Assembly (NCBI GenBank): GCA_964463695.1
Contig: CAYXCZ010000016.1
Location: 31,786 to 95,785, forward strand
DNA: 64,000 bases
Reading direction: 5' to 3'
Source of the DNA: JALNZU01 sp964463695
GTDB taxonomy: Bacteria > Bacteroidota > Bacteroidia > Bacteroidales > F082
Both the position numbers and the translations under genes were made by a program. Below are positions 33,453 to 42,354 of the stretch, piece by piece (within the stretch, counting starts at the first letter, position 1; every line of letters starts with the position of its first letter). The notes beneath the pieces were generated by a model that was not told the DNA's origin, did not search any database, and saw only the letters and a list, made by a program, of their open reading frames with translations.

Positions 33453-35117
33453 TTAAGGCAATGTTTCCAAGGCCCCCATTACCTCATCACAGACCTCTGC
33501 AGGAATTTCGTAATCAAGATATGTGTAAGTTTCTTGAGTAATTAAAACATCGGTACCGTATTCCTTGTTATCGTAGGTGATCCAGACATAATACGTTTGG
33601 CCAATTACAATACCAGGGATTATTGCCACCCCTTGTATCATTTCAATTGCAATTGGGTCGTTCCCACTATCTTTGAGAATATAATAAGATGTGAATGTTG
33701 GTTTGATAGTAGTAACAGGTTCAGTAGGGCAGAAAAGCGAGACATTTATGGTGATAATTTTTAAACTAGGATCTTGATTTACCAGCAAATTAACATTCAC
33801 TGTTTCACTACTGCAAAGGTCATTAATATACGTTGGTTGCGAAGCTGGGTCAACACTCATAAAAGCAGAACCTTCCGTATCCCATTCGATATAAACAGGC
33901 AGGCCTGCCGGGGCATAAGTTGTATATAAAGGCTGATCATTTTCAACCCACATAACAATTGTGTTAATCAATGCGTTATCATCCTGCCGATAAACCTTAC
34001 CCTTGATTAGAAAAGGTCCTGGAAGGGCTGCGTTTGCGATAAATTTGAAGGGGCTTCCATTGGGACACAAAACTCCAATCAACCAGTCGAAGTTATAAAA
34101 CGAAAGGTGGGTGAGCTCAACCTGAAACTGCAAATTACCATCAACAAGCTGAGTGACAGCCACACCCTCCTCAGTCCAAACGCCTGTGTTTTCGTCCAAA
34201 CTCCAATAAGGAATTTCGTCGCCTGCTGCAATTGATGTTTGAGTGACAGGGTTGTAAGTTTCGGAGCTAACCTGAGAAATAAGTTGAACTGTTCCATCTT
34301 CAAATTGTGAAGCAGTATTCCCGTTTCCATCAGTAATTTCGATGGCTACAAAACCGGCAGAGTAAAAAGTTCCACTTTGTGTTGATCCATCAAGGCGGTT
34401 CACAGTTGGAGTTAGTCCTCCCGGAAATGCCTCAAGAGCGGCAGGGTCAGTATTATCGAACCGAACAATCGTAACATTCAATCCGCCTGAAAGTGGATTT
34501 CCACCTGCATCACGAATCATGATTCCTTCAGGAATAGTTACAGAAGCGCTCCCTCCGGGAACTTCTACCGTCGTTGGAACAATGACGCGGCCACCCTGAG
34601 CAGTTGTAGCATCAGGTTCCTGCCTTAAGTATACTCCCGAAGGAGGGTTATCGAGCGGCATCACACTTATAGCAACAAAATTGCGACCTGTTTCAGTTAT
34701 AAAAACCTCCTTTGTTGTGGTAAGATAACCAGGTACATTAGCTATGATATTAAAGTTCACCGGATTTGCTGTTGATGGATCATATGGATCACCTGGGACA
34801 AGAGCCATGGTTGCAATACCGCGGCTCACACCAAATTTATTTCCTGTTGGGCGAACACCTAATACATCAACAACTGCAAGCTCATCTTCACCAGCAAAAC
34901 GAATGAAAGCATCCTGACTTGCTGCACTTCCAAGCATCTGTCCGGTAGCAGCATCCACAAGGTGAATATCAATGGTAGTTTTAATGATATTGTAATCAAT
35001 AATCAATTGTAGATTCTCGATTGGGTTAACAGGCTTTTTGCAAGAATTTACAGGAAATAAGAGTCCTGCAAAAACAAGTAAAATAGCTGTTTTTTGAAAT
35101 ATTCGAAAGGATTTCAT
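33453..35117 (-). CDS. Large lipoprotein with beta-sandwich domains, function unknown
   Basis: 554 residues. Signal peptide with lipobox FPVNSC (about Cys26), then KKPVNPIENLQLIIDYN. A carboxypeptidase-regulatory-like beta-sandwich is suggested by TIDIHLVDAATGQMLGSAASQDAFI (about 48-75) and by KGKVYRQDDNALINTIVMWVEN (about 375-395); the middle (about 170-330) has a ZU5-like pattern, GGRVIVPTTVEVPGGSASVTIPEG...GTFYSAGFVAIEI. No enzyme motif. It is 13 bases from the upstream barrel gene, so the two form an operon and may form an outer-membrane complex. Not recognised as a named family. Confidence 0.8.
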   Translation of the reverse strand: MKSFRIFQKTAILLVFAGLLFPVNSCKKPVNPIENLQLIIDYNIIKTTIDIHLVDAATGQMLGSAASQDAFIRFAGEDELAVVDVLGVRPTGNKFGVSRGIATMALVPGDPYDPSTANPVNFNIIANVPGYLTTTKEVFITETGRNFVAISVMPLDNPPSGVYLRQEPDATTAQGGRVIVPTTVEVPGGSASVTIPEGIMIRDAGGNPLSGGLNVTIVRFDNTDPAALEAFPGGLTPTVNRLDGSTQSGTFYSAGFVAIEITDGNGNTASQFEDGTVQLISQVSSETYNPVTQTSIAAGDEIPYWSLDENTGVWTEEGVAVTQLVDGNLQFQVELTHLSFYNFDWLIGVLCPNGSPFKFIANAALPGPFLIKGKVYRQDDNALINTIVMWVENDQPLYTTYAPAGLPVYIEWDTEGSAFMSVDPASQPTYINDLCSSETVNVNLLVNQDPSLKIITINVSLFCPTEPVTTIKPTFTSYYILKDSGNDPIAIEMIQGVAIIPGIVIGQTYYVWITYDNKEYGTDVLITQETYTYLDYEIPAEVCDEVMGALETLP

Positions 35118-35130
35118 GGTTTTTAGTAAA

Positions 35131-35841
35131 TTAAATGATTCGGAAACTTAGTTGAAAACTCATAATTGGATACAAATTGATCCAAGAAAGATTGTCGTTG
35201 AGCTGTTTAACTTGCTCTGGTGAAGAAGTAGGCTCAAGCATTCCTGTTGTTCTGAGATCAGCTTTGGGAGAGTCAATATAAGAAGCTCCCAATTCAAAAG
35301 CAAAGGAAACAACACGGTTTTTGGATATGGCTCTACCAATGCCCAAACCGGCATATGGAGAAATTCTAATGCCTGGTTTAACGGACAAGTCCACCAACCC
35401 GACATCTTCTGGCTGTACTTCAATTGACCCTACGTAAACAGATTTTGAGGAAATTCCCGTGACCTTAATTTCGGTCATATTGTAAAAAGCACCTGCTGAT
35501 AGAAAGAAAATCCGTCCTAAATGCACATTTGCAGCAAGGCCAATTCCTCCTACTTTAGCAAAACCCTTACCCTTGACAAAGTCCTCATAGGGTTTCATGT
35601 CGAGGTTATATTTAAAATGTGTAGCGCTTAAACGCAGGTGAAGATAAGGTAAAACCTCTGCTACTACTTCACCTCCAATGCCCATGGTATTGGCTTTGAT
35701 TCCAATAGCTAAACCAAAATCACTGGTTTTTTCTGCCTCAGGAATAGTGGCTACCTCCTCTGAAAGATTTTGAGCATTCAGATAACTATTACTGTTTATT
35801 ATTAGCAGTAAGATGAGGATTTTGTAAAAATGTATGTTCAT
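35131..35841 (-). CDS. Outer-membrane beta-barrel protein
   Basis: 236 residues with signal peptide MNIHFYKILILLLIINSNSYLNAQ. The mature chain alternates short strands with Gly/aromatic residues (GIGGEVVAEVLPYLHLRLSATHFKY, RISPYAGLGIGRA, VSFAFELGASYID) and ends in a Phe/aliphatic strand (IMSFQLSFRII), as expected for a small barrel. The start follows a TAATTTTG box at 35891-35884. It is divergent from glnS and is followed after 13 bases by the large lipoprotein. The function is unknown. Confidence 0.8.
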   Translation of the reverse strand: MNIHFYKILILLLIINSNSYLNAQNLSEEVATIPEAEKTSDFGLAIGIKANTMGIGGEVVAEVLPYLHLRLSATHFKYNLDMKPYEDFVKGKGFAKVGGIGLAANVHLGRIFFLSAGAFYNMTEIKVTGISSKSVYVGSIEVQPEDVGLVDLSVKPGIRISPYAGLGIGRAISKNRVVSFAFELGASYIDSPKADLRTTGMLEPTSSPEQVKQLNDNLSWINLYPIMSFQLSFRII

Positions 35842-35883
35842 AAGTTGTACGTTTTAGAACATGATGTTTTGTTGACTGTAATA

Positions 35884-35891
35884 CAAAATTA
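35884..35891 (-). promoter_or_regulatory. Promoter -7 box (TAATTTTG) of the barrel-lipoprotein operon
   Basis: TAnnTTTG match on the minus strand 43 bases before the ATG. Confidence 0.5.
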
Positions 35892-36036
35892 CGTAAAAAT
35901 TCGTAATATGTCAATTAAGTTATTGAAAACTAAGCTTGGAACCTGAAATATTTAAAGAAATTGCCTAATGAGAGATGTAAGAAATTGCAAAATTCAATTG
36001 AAATTAGAAATTGAATGATAATCTTTCAAAACTCCT

Positions 36037-36044
36037 TACTTTTG
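36037..36044 (+). promoter_or_regulatory. glnS promoter -7 box (TACTTTTG)
   Basis: TAnnTTTG match 42 bases before the chosen ATG at 36086. Confidence 0.55.
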
Positions 36045-36085
36045 CTGCCTCAAACAAAGTCATATCATTCTAACCATTGCCCGTC

Positions 36086-37789
36086 ATGACACAAAATATT
36101 GAAGAATCTCTACCGGAAGAAAAACGTTCGCTGAATTTTATAGAATCGATTATTGAAGAAGACCTGCAGACAAACAAAAACGATAGCAGGGTTCATACGC
36201 GTTTCCCTCCCGAACCAAACGGATATCTGCATATTGGACACGCTAAATCCATTTGTTTAAATTTCGGGATGGCAGAGAAATATCAGGGAAAATGCAACCT
36301 TCGCTTTGATGATACCAATCCTGAAAAAGAAGAAACCGAATATGTGGACTCTATCATGGAAGACGTTCAATGGCTTGGATTTCAATGGGATAAAGATCCT
36401 TATTATGCTTCTGATTACTTTGATCAACTGTATGAGTGGGCCCGGTTACTCATAAAAAAAGGATTGGCTTATGTGGATGATCAGTCACAAGAGGTAATTA
36501 GTCAGCAGCGAGGAACTCCTACACGTCCGGGTATAGAAAGTCCTTTCAGAAGCCGGAGTATTGATGAAAATCTCGACCTTTTCGAACGGATGAAAAACGG
36601 CGAATTCCCTAATGGAAGTCGTGTTTTACGTGCAAAAGGCGATATCACGTCGCCCAATATGCATATGCGTGATCCGGTAATGTATCGCATCCTGCATGCT
36701 GAACATCACCGCACCGGCGACACATGGAAAATTTACCCCATGTACGATTATGCACACGGCCAAAGCGATTATCTTGAAGGCATTACTCATTCGCTTTGCA
36801 CACTGGAGTTTGAAGTACACCGTCCTTTATACGATTGGTTTTTGGATCAGATTATTGAGACAAGCTACCGGCCGCGACAGATCGAATTTGCCCGCCTAAA
36901 CCTCAGCTATACAGTGATGAGCAAGCGAAAATTACTTGAATTGGTAAAAAATAACATCGTAAATGGTTGGGACGATCCCCGCATGCCCACTATTGCCGGA
37001 CTGCGACGCAGAGGCTATACTCCTGCATCAATAAGAGCTTTTGCCGATCGTATCGGAGTTGCCAAACGTGATAACGTTATCGATGTTGGGCTGTTGGAAT
37101 TCAGCGTTCGCGAAGACCTGAATAAGATTACCAACCGTGTAATGGCTGTGCTTGAACCTGTTAAGCTTATCATTACCAATTATCCTGTTGGAAAAACAGA
37201 AATGGTTGAGCTCGAAAACAACCCTGAAGATTCTCAGAGCGGCACACGCATGGTTCCTTTCGGAAGGGAAATTTTCATCGAACGCGACGATTTCATGGTT
37301 GACCCTCCTAACAAATATTTCCGACTTGCTCCCGGTAAAGAAGTCAGGCTCAAAGGTGCATACGTGATCAAATGCGAAAGTTTTGATGTGGATGAGAATG
37401 GAGTCGTGCAAGCCATCTATTGCTCTTACGACGAAGAAACAAAAAGCGGCACTGGTTCGAAACAACCTAAAGTTAAAGGTACTCTTCATTGGGTTGAAGC
37501 CTCACAAGCGATAGAAGCCGAGGTAAGGTTGTATGACCGCTTGTTCATGGATGAAGATCCGGCAGGGCACAAAGAACAAGATCCGCTTGAATTCCTCAAT
37601 CCTGAATCACTAAAAATACTTAAAAACTGCAAACTTGAACCAGCTTTGGCTACAGCACAGCAAGGTGAACAGTTTCAGTTTCAACGAATTGGATATTTCT
37701 GTGTTGATAAAGACAGTTCAAAAGATTCCTTGGTTTTTAACCGGACAGTTTCACTGAAGGATAACTGGACGAAACTGAGCGCGAAATAA
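36086..37789 (+). CDS. glnS: Glutaminyl-tRNA synthetase
   Basis: 567 residues from the ATG at 36086 (an in-frame TTG three codons upstream is not favoured). Class Ib synthetase: HIGH motif in FPPEPNGYLHIGHAKS, tRNA-binding insert with GDTWKIYPMYDYAHGQSDYLEGITHSLCTLEFEVHRPLYDWF, and KMSKS as VMSKRKL. Two C-terminal beta-barrel anticodon domains follow, including DRLFMDEDPAG and FQRIGYFCVDKDSS. Having GlnRS means this organism charges tRNA-Gln directly. A tRNA-Gln gene lies 340 bases downstream on the same strand. Confidence 0.97.
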   Translation: MTQNIEESLPEEKRSLNFIESIIEEDLQTNKNDSRVHTRFPPEPNGYLHIGHAKSICLNFGMAEKYQGKCNLRFDDTNPEKEETEYVDSIMEDVQWLGFQWDKDPYYASDYFDQLYEWARLLIKKGLAYVDDQSQEVISQQRGTPTRPGIESPFRSRSIDENLDLFERMKNGEFPNGSRVLRAKGDITSPNMHMRDPVMYRILHAEHHRTGDTWKIYPMYDYAHGQSDYLEGITHSLCTLEFEVHRPLYDWFLDQIIETSYRPRQIEFARLNLSYTVMSKRKLLELVKNNIVNGWDDPRMPTIAGLRRRGYTPASIRAFADRIGVAKRDNVIDVGLLEFSVREDLNKITNRVMAVLEPVKLIITNYPVGKTEMVELENNPEDSQSGTRMVPFGREIFIERDDFMVDPPNKYFRLAPGKEVRLKGAYVIKCESFDVDENGVVQAIYCSYDEETKSGTGSKQPKVKGTLHWVEASQAIEAEVRLYDRLFMDEDPAGHKEQDPLEFLNPESLKILKNCKLEPALATAQQGEQFQFQRIGYFCVDKDSSKDSLVFNRTVSLKDNWTKLSAK

Positions 37790-38112
37790 CACTTCGCTTT
37801 ATCGCTTTTTTGAAGATCCCCAGCAATAGCATTCATGGCTTTATAGTCATGTAATTGATTATTATGTAATCATTTATGCTTATTTCTCTCAATTAGCAAA
37901 TAGTGTTTTTCTGACAAAAAAATCAAGTCCTTCAGCAATAAATGTAAAGACGTTAGTTAGGCATCCCATATTGAAATGAAATATTACCTAACCGCTTTAA
38001 GAAAATGGATTTCTTTACTGCGCTTTTGCTTTGAGCAATTGATTATCGCAGCAGTTTTGATAAAAACTTTGATAAAAAACTTTCAAAACTGTTTGTATTC
38101 AACCGCATTTTG
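37790..38112 (+). other. Intergenic region between glnS and tRNA-Gln; no gene seen
   Basis: About 320 AT-rich bases without a credible gene. A 72-codon frame from 37976 runs through the tRNA and is not considered real. The pair TTTGATAAAAACTTTGATAAA (38056-38076) is a short direct repeat with two copies of CTTTGATAAAAA-like sequence. No terminator hairpin with a T-run was found after glnS. Confidence 0.5.
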
Positions 38113-38120
38113 TACCTTTG
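38113..38120 (+). promoter_or_regulatory. tRNA-Gln promoter -7 box (TACCTTTG)
   Basis: Exact TAnnTTTG match ending nine bases before the mature tRNA 5' end, with TTTG at 38092-38095 as a -33 element at 17-base spacing. Confidence 0.7.
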
Positions 38121-38129
38121 CGCCCTTAT

Positions 38130-38202
38130 TGCCCGATGGTGTAATTGGCAACACGTCTGACTCTGGATCAGAAGAGTTTAGGTTCGAGACCTAATCGGGC
38201 AA
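38130..38202 (+). tRNA. tRNA-Gln (anticodon CTG)
   Basis: All arms pair: acceptor TGCCCGA/TCGGGCA, D arm GTGT-AATTGGCA-ACAC, anticodon arm TCTGA-CTCTGGA-TCAGA giving anticodon CTG (codon CAG), T arm TTAGG-TTCGAGA-CCTAA. The 3' CCA is not encoded. It lies downstream of glnS, so the synthetase and a substrate tRNA are neighbours. Confidence 0.95.
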
Positions 38203-38212
38203 CTTGAAAATG

Positions 38213-38248
38213 AAAGGGTTACAACAAATGTCGTTGTAACCTTTTTTT
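38213..38248 (+). terminator. Terminator after tRNA-Gln
   Basis: Arms GGTTACAAC (38217-38225) and GTTGTAACC (38233-38241) followed by seven T residues. Confidence 0.85.
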
Positions 38249-38509
38249 ATTGTCACCTCATTTGTCATCTCAATCCTTAAAAAAGAAAAATTTGCACATG
38301 ACAGCACTCATTGATTATGAAACAATTACATTCTCTAAATACCGAAGTAGACCTTAACCTTACAGTTTAAAGTTGTGAAACGACACTTTAACACGCACTC
38401 TTTTTTGACTTTTTCTTGAAGACTAAAGGTTCAAAGCCCTATAGAACCATGTCCCCTAAAATAATAGTCCTACAAACAGTGATTCAAAACATAATAGTAA
38501 AAGAGAGGG
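38249..38509 (+). other. Intergenic stretch before the AbiE pair; no gene seen
   Basis: About 260 AT-rich bases between the tRNA terminator and the AbiE operator. No frame, tRNA-end repeat or transposon end was recognised. Confidence 0.4.
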
Positions 38510-38546
38510 ATTATGTCGCAAATATTTACTATAATTGCGACATAAT
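38510..38546 (+). promoter_or_regulatory. 12-bp inverted repeat, probable AbiE operator
   Basis: Arms ATTATGTCGCAA (38510-38521) and TTGCGACATAAT (38535-38546), perfect, with a 13-base spacer containing TATTTACTATAA. The 3' arm ends 15 bases before the antitoxin ATG. AbiEi-type antitoxins repress their operon by binding inverted repeats. Confidence 0.75.
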
Positions 38547-38561
38547 TTAAAGAATATTCAC

Positions 38562-39170
38562 ATGCAAAGTATTGATGATAAAATTCTTATAAAAATTAAG
38601 AAGGCGAAGAAGGGTACGCTATATTTTGCTGAAGATTTTCTGAGTTATGGTACAGCTAAAGCAGTAAGTAAAGCACTTGAGAGACTTGAACAAAAGGATG
38701 TGATTGAGAGAATTTCAAGAGGTATTTATAGTCGTACTGAGGTTGATCCGATTATTGGTTCATTAAAGCCTTCGACAGAAGCAATTGCTGAAGCAATACG
38801 TAAACGGGATAAGGCACGTATAATGCTTACTGGTGCTGCTGCATTGAATGCATTGGGTTTATCAACACAGGTACCAATGAATGTGGTTTATCTTACAGAT
38901 GGTGCTGCGCGTAAAATAGACCTGGGAAAAAGGAAGATACTGTTTAAAAAAACGAGTCCGAAGAACCTTTCAGCTATAGGCAAAATCAGCGGATTGGTCA
39001 TTCAGGCATTAAAAGAAATAGGAAAAGACAAGATAACTGAACAGGAAACTCAGATCATTTTGAAGCATCTTGAAGCTGAAAACCCTTATCGTTTAAAACA
39101 TGATATTCGTCTGGCACCTGAATGGATTCGCATCATCATGCGTAAAGCGTTGAAAAAGGCAAAAATATGA
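38562..39170 (+). CDS. AbiEi-type antitoxin/repressor (DUF6088 family)
   Basis: 202 residues from the ATG at 38562; an upstream in-frame TTG at 38535 lies within the operator and is unlikely. Winged-helix N-terminus (ILIKIKKAKKGTLYFAEDFLSYGTAKAVSKALERLEQKDVIERISRGIYSRTE) typical of DUF6088/AbiEi antitoxins, then a mixed C-terminal domain with LTGAAALNALGL. The basic C-terminus matches a DNA-binding and toxin-neutralising role. Its stop overlaps the toxin ATG by four bases, as in other AbiE loci. Type IV systems neutralise the toxin without direct binding. Name from pattern memory. Confidence 0.85.
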   Translation: MQSIDDKILIKIKKAKKGTLYFAEDFLSYGTAKAVSKALERLEQKDVIERISRGIYSRTEVDPIIGSLKPSTEAIAEAIRKRDKARIMLTGAAALNALGLSTQVPMNVVYLTDGAARKIDLGKRKILFKKTSPKNLSAIGKISGLVIQALKEIGKDKITEQETQIILKHLEAENPYRLKHDIRLAPEWIRIIMRKALKKAKI

Positions 39171-40204
39171 ATAAGTGGCTGGCAATACCTGAGCAGACAA
39201 GGCGCAATGCCTACATCCAGATTGCAGAAAAGACTGGCATGAACGCTTTTGCTGTTGAAAAGGATTGGTGGGTTGTGCAGACTCTGAGGATCATTTTTGA
39301 AATGGATGTAGCGCAGCATTTGGTCTTTAAAGGCGGCACTTCTTTGAGTAAGGCATGGAACCTGATTCAAAGGTTTTCAGAAGATGTAGACCTTTCAATT
39401 GACAGGGAGTTTTTTGGCTTCAAAGGCGTACTCTCAAAGAATCAGCGTACAAATCTCAGACGGGCATCCAGCACATATATCACTAAAAGATTTTTTGATG
39501 AGCTGAAAAATAGGCTTGCTGAAAAAGAAGTTTCGGGTTTGCGTTGCGTTTTAATTCCTGCAAAAAGCAGTGATCAAGATCCCCGTATTATCGATATTTA
39601 TTATCCTCATGTTATTGAAGCAACAGCGTATCAGCAACCAAAAGTTCAGATAGAAATTGGGTCACGCTCCTTGCGGGAGCCATATACAATACGAACATTT
39701 ACATCATTGGTAGATGAAGAATATGCTGACAGAAATTTTGTGCAACAACCCATTAAGGTTCCATCAGTAAATCCTGAACGCACATTTCTGGAAAAGCTGT
39801 TCTTACTGCATGAGGAGTTTCACAAAACACAAGAAAATATAAGAGTAGACCGCTTAAGCCGTCACTTGTACGATGTTTATCATCTGGCAAAATCAGAATT
39901 CGCAGATAAGGCATTGAATAATAAATTATTGTATGAATCAATAGTTGAGCATCGTTATCAATTTACGAAAATTGGTGATGTAAATTATAACACCCACAAC
40001 CCAAAAACAATAGATTTTATTCCTATTCCGGATGTTTTTGAAGCGTGGAAGGGAGATTACAGAACGATGCAAGAACTGATGATTTATGAAACCAACGCTC
40101 CGACCTTTGATGAATTAATCACTGAACTTGAAATATTGAGAAACAAGATTCATTCATTGCCCTGGGAGTTCGAAAAAACATTCCAACCACCTACTGTTTC
40201 TTGA
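39167..40204 (+). CDS. AbiEii-type nucleotidyltransferase toxin
   Basis: 345 residues. The polymerase-beta-like nucleotidyltransferase core is clear: FKGGTSLSKAW (GGTSLSK at 56-62) followed by the metal-binding SEDVDLSI (71-78), with later motifs VQIEIGSRSLREPY and the conserved helix TFLEKLFLLHEE (about 201-213) and DVYHLAKSE. In abortive-infection AbiE systems this protein modifies tRNA or another nucleotide target and stops growth when the antitoxin drops. It is translationally coupled to the antitoxin gene. All core motifs are intact, so the toxin is probably active. Confidence 0.88.
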   Translation: MNKWLAIPEQTRRNAYIQIAEKTGMNAFAVEKDWWVVQTLRIIFEMDVAQHLVFKGGTSLSKAWNLIQRFSEDVDLSIDREFFGFKGVLSKNQRTNLRRASSTYITKRFFDELKNRLAEKEVSGLRCVLIPAKSSDQDPRIIDIYYPHVIEATAYQQPKVQIEIGSRSLREPYTIRTFTSLVDEEYADRNFVQQPIKVPSVNPERTFLEKLFLLHEEFHKTQENIRVDRLSRHLYDVYHLAKSEFADKALNNKLLYESIVEHRYQFTKIGDVNYNTHNPKTIDFIPIPDVFEAWKGDYRTMQELMIYETNAPTFDELITELEILRNKIHSLPWEFEKTFQPPTVS

Positions 40205-40402
40205 TCCACAAGCTTAGTTTGGCATCTGCTTACAATGGTTAAAACATGGGCTACACTGATCCTGGCACAGACGGAAAAGAATGGCAAACTGTAAAGGAAG
40301 AGCTATGTTTGCACTAAGTGGCTGAGAAAAACAACAACCAAAGTAGCTTTTTAGAAACATTCCAAATTAGCCGGGAAATTTGGTTGAAAAAAAACCGTTT
40401 GC

Positions 40403-40410
40403 TAATTTTG
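40403..40410 (+). promoter_or_regulatory. Promoter -7 box (TAATTTTG) of the DUF3857 operon
   Basis: TAnnTTTG match 25 bases before the chosen ATG at 40435; an upstream start for the same frame would lie before the promoter. Confidence 0.55.
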
Positions 40411-40434
40411 CTAATTCCAACAAGCAAACAAAAC

Positions 40435-42354
40435 ATGTCAACAACCCGCCAACTTTTTACACTGTCGCTTATTGTCTTTTTGGCATTATCCGGACAATCG
40501 ATAGCACAACAACTTTCGGTAAACAGCATTCCTGAGCAACTTAAAAAAGATGTCAATTCTGTCGTCAGGTATGATAACACTACGATTGAGGTGAATAAAT
40601 CGTACGACATGACGATAACAAATGAGTATGCCATCACTGTGCTAAACTCATCGGGGAATGAACACATTTCTGCAGGCAGCAGTTACAGCAAATCGCTTAA
40701 GATTGTTGAAATGAGTGCCAAAATTTTAGATGGCAATGGCAAGGAAATTAAAAAACTAAAATCGGCCGACCTAATTGATGTTAGTGCTGTAAGTTCGGGA
40801 AGTATTTTTGTTGATGATAGGTTGCAATATTACCAATATGCCCCCGGAAGTTACCCCTACACATTTGTTTTTAAGCTGGTTGTTAAAAGTCAAAACACCG
40901 CTTTTCTTCCATCATGGATGCCGCTCGACAAGGAATTTCAATCGACAGAATCTAACACTTACACGTTAAGCTATCCAGTAGAATGGAAACTCGTTACTAC
41001 AGACCGTAATTTTGATTCGTTTGGAGTAAAAAAATCACATGTTCCCGGAAGATATTCGCTTGAAATAAATCAGGCATTACCAATCACCGATGAATATGCC
41101 CGTCCGCCATTGAGTGAAATAACCCCATTTGCCTCTGCCTCACTGGATCATTTTCAACTCGAAAACATCAAAGGAGAAGTTTCAAACTGGAATGAATTTG
41201 GCGAGTGGTATCAAAGCAAGATGCTGGTAGGTAATGAATTAGTTCCAGAAAAGACCCGAAATGAGATTCTTTCACTTGTTGCCGGAGTAAGCGATTCGGT
41301 TGAAATGGCTCGCCTTATTTACGCATATGTCCAGAGCAAAACAAGGTATGTTTCTGTTAGTATTGGCATTGGAGGATGGAAACCCATGACAGTGGCAAGT
41401 GTTGATGAATATAAATATGGTGACTGTAAAGCACTTTCCTTTTACACACAATCCTTACTAAAAACAGCAGGATTGCCAGCAACCTACACAATTATTGATG
41501 CCGGAAATTACCCAAAGCAACTCGACACTACGCAAGTTTCTGTTCAAGGAAACCACGTAATCGTATCTGTTCCATTGAAAGACACCACCATTTGGCTTGA
41601 AACTACAAATCAGCATGTACCATTCGGCTATCTGGGTGATTTTACCGACAACCGCACTGCGCTTAGCTTATCCGAAAAAGGAAGTAAACTTGTTAAGACA
41701 CCGATGTATCCTGACAGCATCAACAAACAGGAAAATGTTGCATCAATAGTTCTTGAGGCTGATGGGTTTATGAAAGCAAGCTTAACCCGTCGCTCATCCG
41801 GACTACAATACGATAGCAAATACTACCTCGAGCTTCAGAAAACAGAAGATAATGAGAAGTATTATCAAAAAGACTGGAACTATCTTCAGTTTCTCAAATT
41901 GTCGAAAATCAACTTTGAAGCCGATAAAAAAAGTGTAGTTTTTGTGGAAAAACTGGATCTTGAAGCCCTTAAATACAGCACAATGAGCGGCGAACGGATG
42001 CTGTTTCAAGCCAACTTTTTCAACCGGATTACCTATGTTCCTCCTCGTATTCCAAACAGAAAACAAAAATTAGTTATCCCCCGTGGCTATCACGACCTTG
42101 ATTCGTACGAAGTTGAACTCCCCGAAGGGTTTAAGATTGAGGCACTTCCGTCAAAAAACGAGATTGAAACCCGTTTCGGGAAGTATTCGCTGCATGTTGA
42201 GCAGCTTTCAGAAAACACGTTACGTATCACACGTTCATATTTAGAAAAAAGTGGCACTTTTCCAGCCGAAGACTACAGTGAATATCTTCAGTTTCGGAAA
42301 GACATTGTTCGATACGACCAATCCAAAATAATTCTAATAAAAAAATCATTATGA
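40435..42354 (+). CDS. DUF3857 domain protein with transglutaminase-like domain, first of pair
   Basis: 639 residues from the ATG at 40435, giving the signal peptide MSTTRQLFTLSLIVFLALSGQSIAQQ. DUF3857 domain at about 40-205 (MTITNEYAITVLNSSGNEH, SWMPLDKEFQSTESNTYTLSYP). A transglutaminase-like domain at about 285-410 retains the catalytic-type Cys (YKYGDCKAL) and His (GNHVIVSVPL), while the third position is Glu-Thr (WLETTNQ) rather than the usual Asp-[AC]-T. A C-terminal beta domain follows. The periplasmic function is unknown. The stop overlaps the next ATG by four bases. Confidence 0.85.
   Translation: MSTTRQLFTLSLIVFLALSGQSIAQQLSVNSIPEQLKKDVNSVVRYDNTTIEVNKSYDMTITNEYAITVLNSSGNEHISAGSSYSKSLKIVEMSAKILDGNGKEIKKLKSADLIDVSAVSSGSIFVDDRLQYYQYAPGSYPYTFVFKLVVKSQNTAFLPSWMPLDKEFQSTESNTYTLSYPVEWKLVTTDRNFDSFGVKKSHVPGRYSLEINQALPITDEYARPPLSEITPFASASLDHFQLENIKGEVSNWNEFGEWYQSKMLVGNELVPEKTRNEILSLVAGVSDSVEMARLIYAYVQSKTRYVSVSIGIGGWKPMTVASVDEYKYGDCKALSFYTQSLLKTAGLPATYTIIDAGNYPKQLDTTQVSVQGNHVIVSVPLKDTTIWLETTNQHVPFGYLGDFTDNRTALSLSEKGSKLVKTPMYPDSINKQENVASIVLEADGFMKASLTRRSSGLQYDSKYYLELQKTEDNEKYYQKDWNYLQFLKLSKINFEADKKSVVFVEKLDLEALKYSTMSGERMLFQANFFNRITYVPPRIPNRKQKLVIPRGYHDLDSYEVELPEGFKIEALPSKNEIETRFGKYSLHVEQLSENTLRITRSYLEKSGTFPAEDYSEYLQFRKDIVRYDQSKIILIKKSL

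Noticed and set aside
37976..38194. 72-codon open frame on the plus strand
   Set aside because: It reads through the complete tRNA-Gln and its promoter; composition is random.
40246..40317. 23-codon fragment after the AbiE toxin gene
   Set aside because: Too short to call; kept only as a possible relic in the findings.
38195..40435. Attachment-site duplication of the tRNA-Gln 3' end around the AbiE pair
   Set aside because: No second copy of the tRNA 3' end was seen downstream of the toxin gene.
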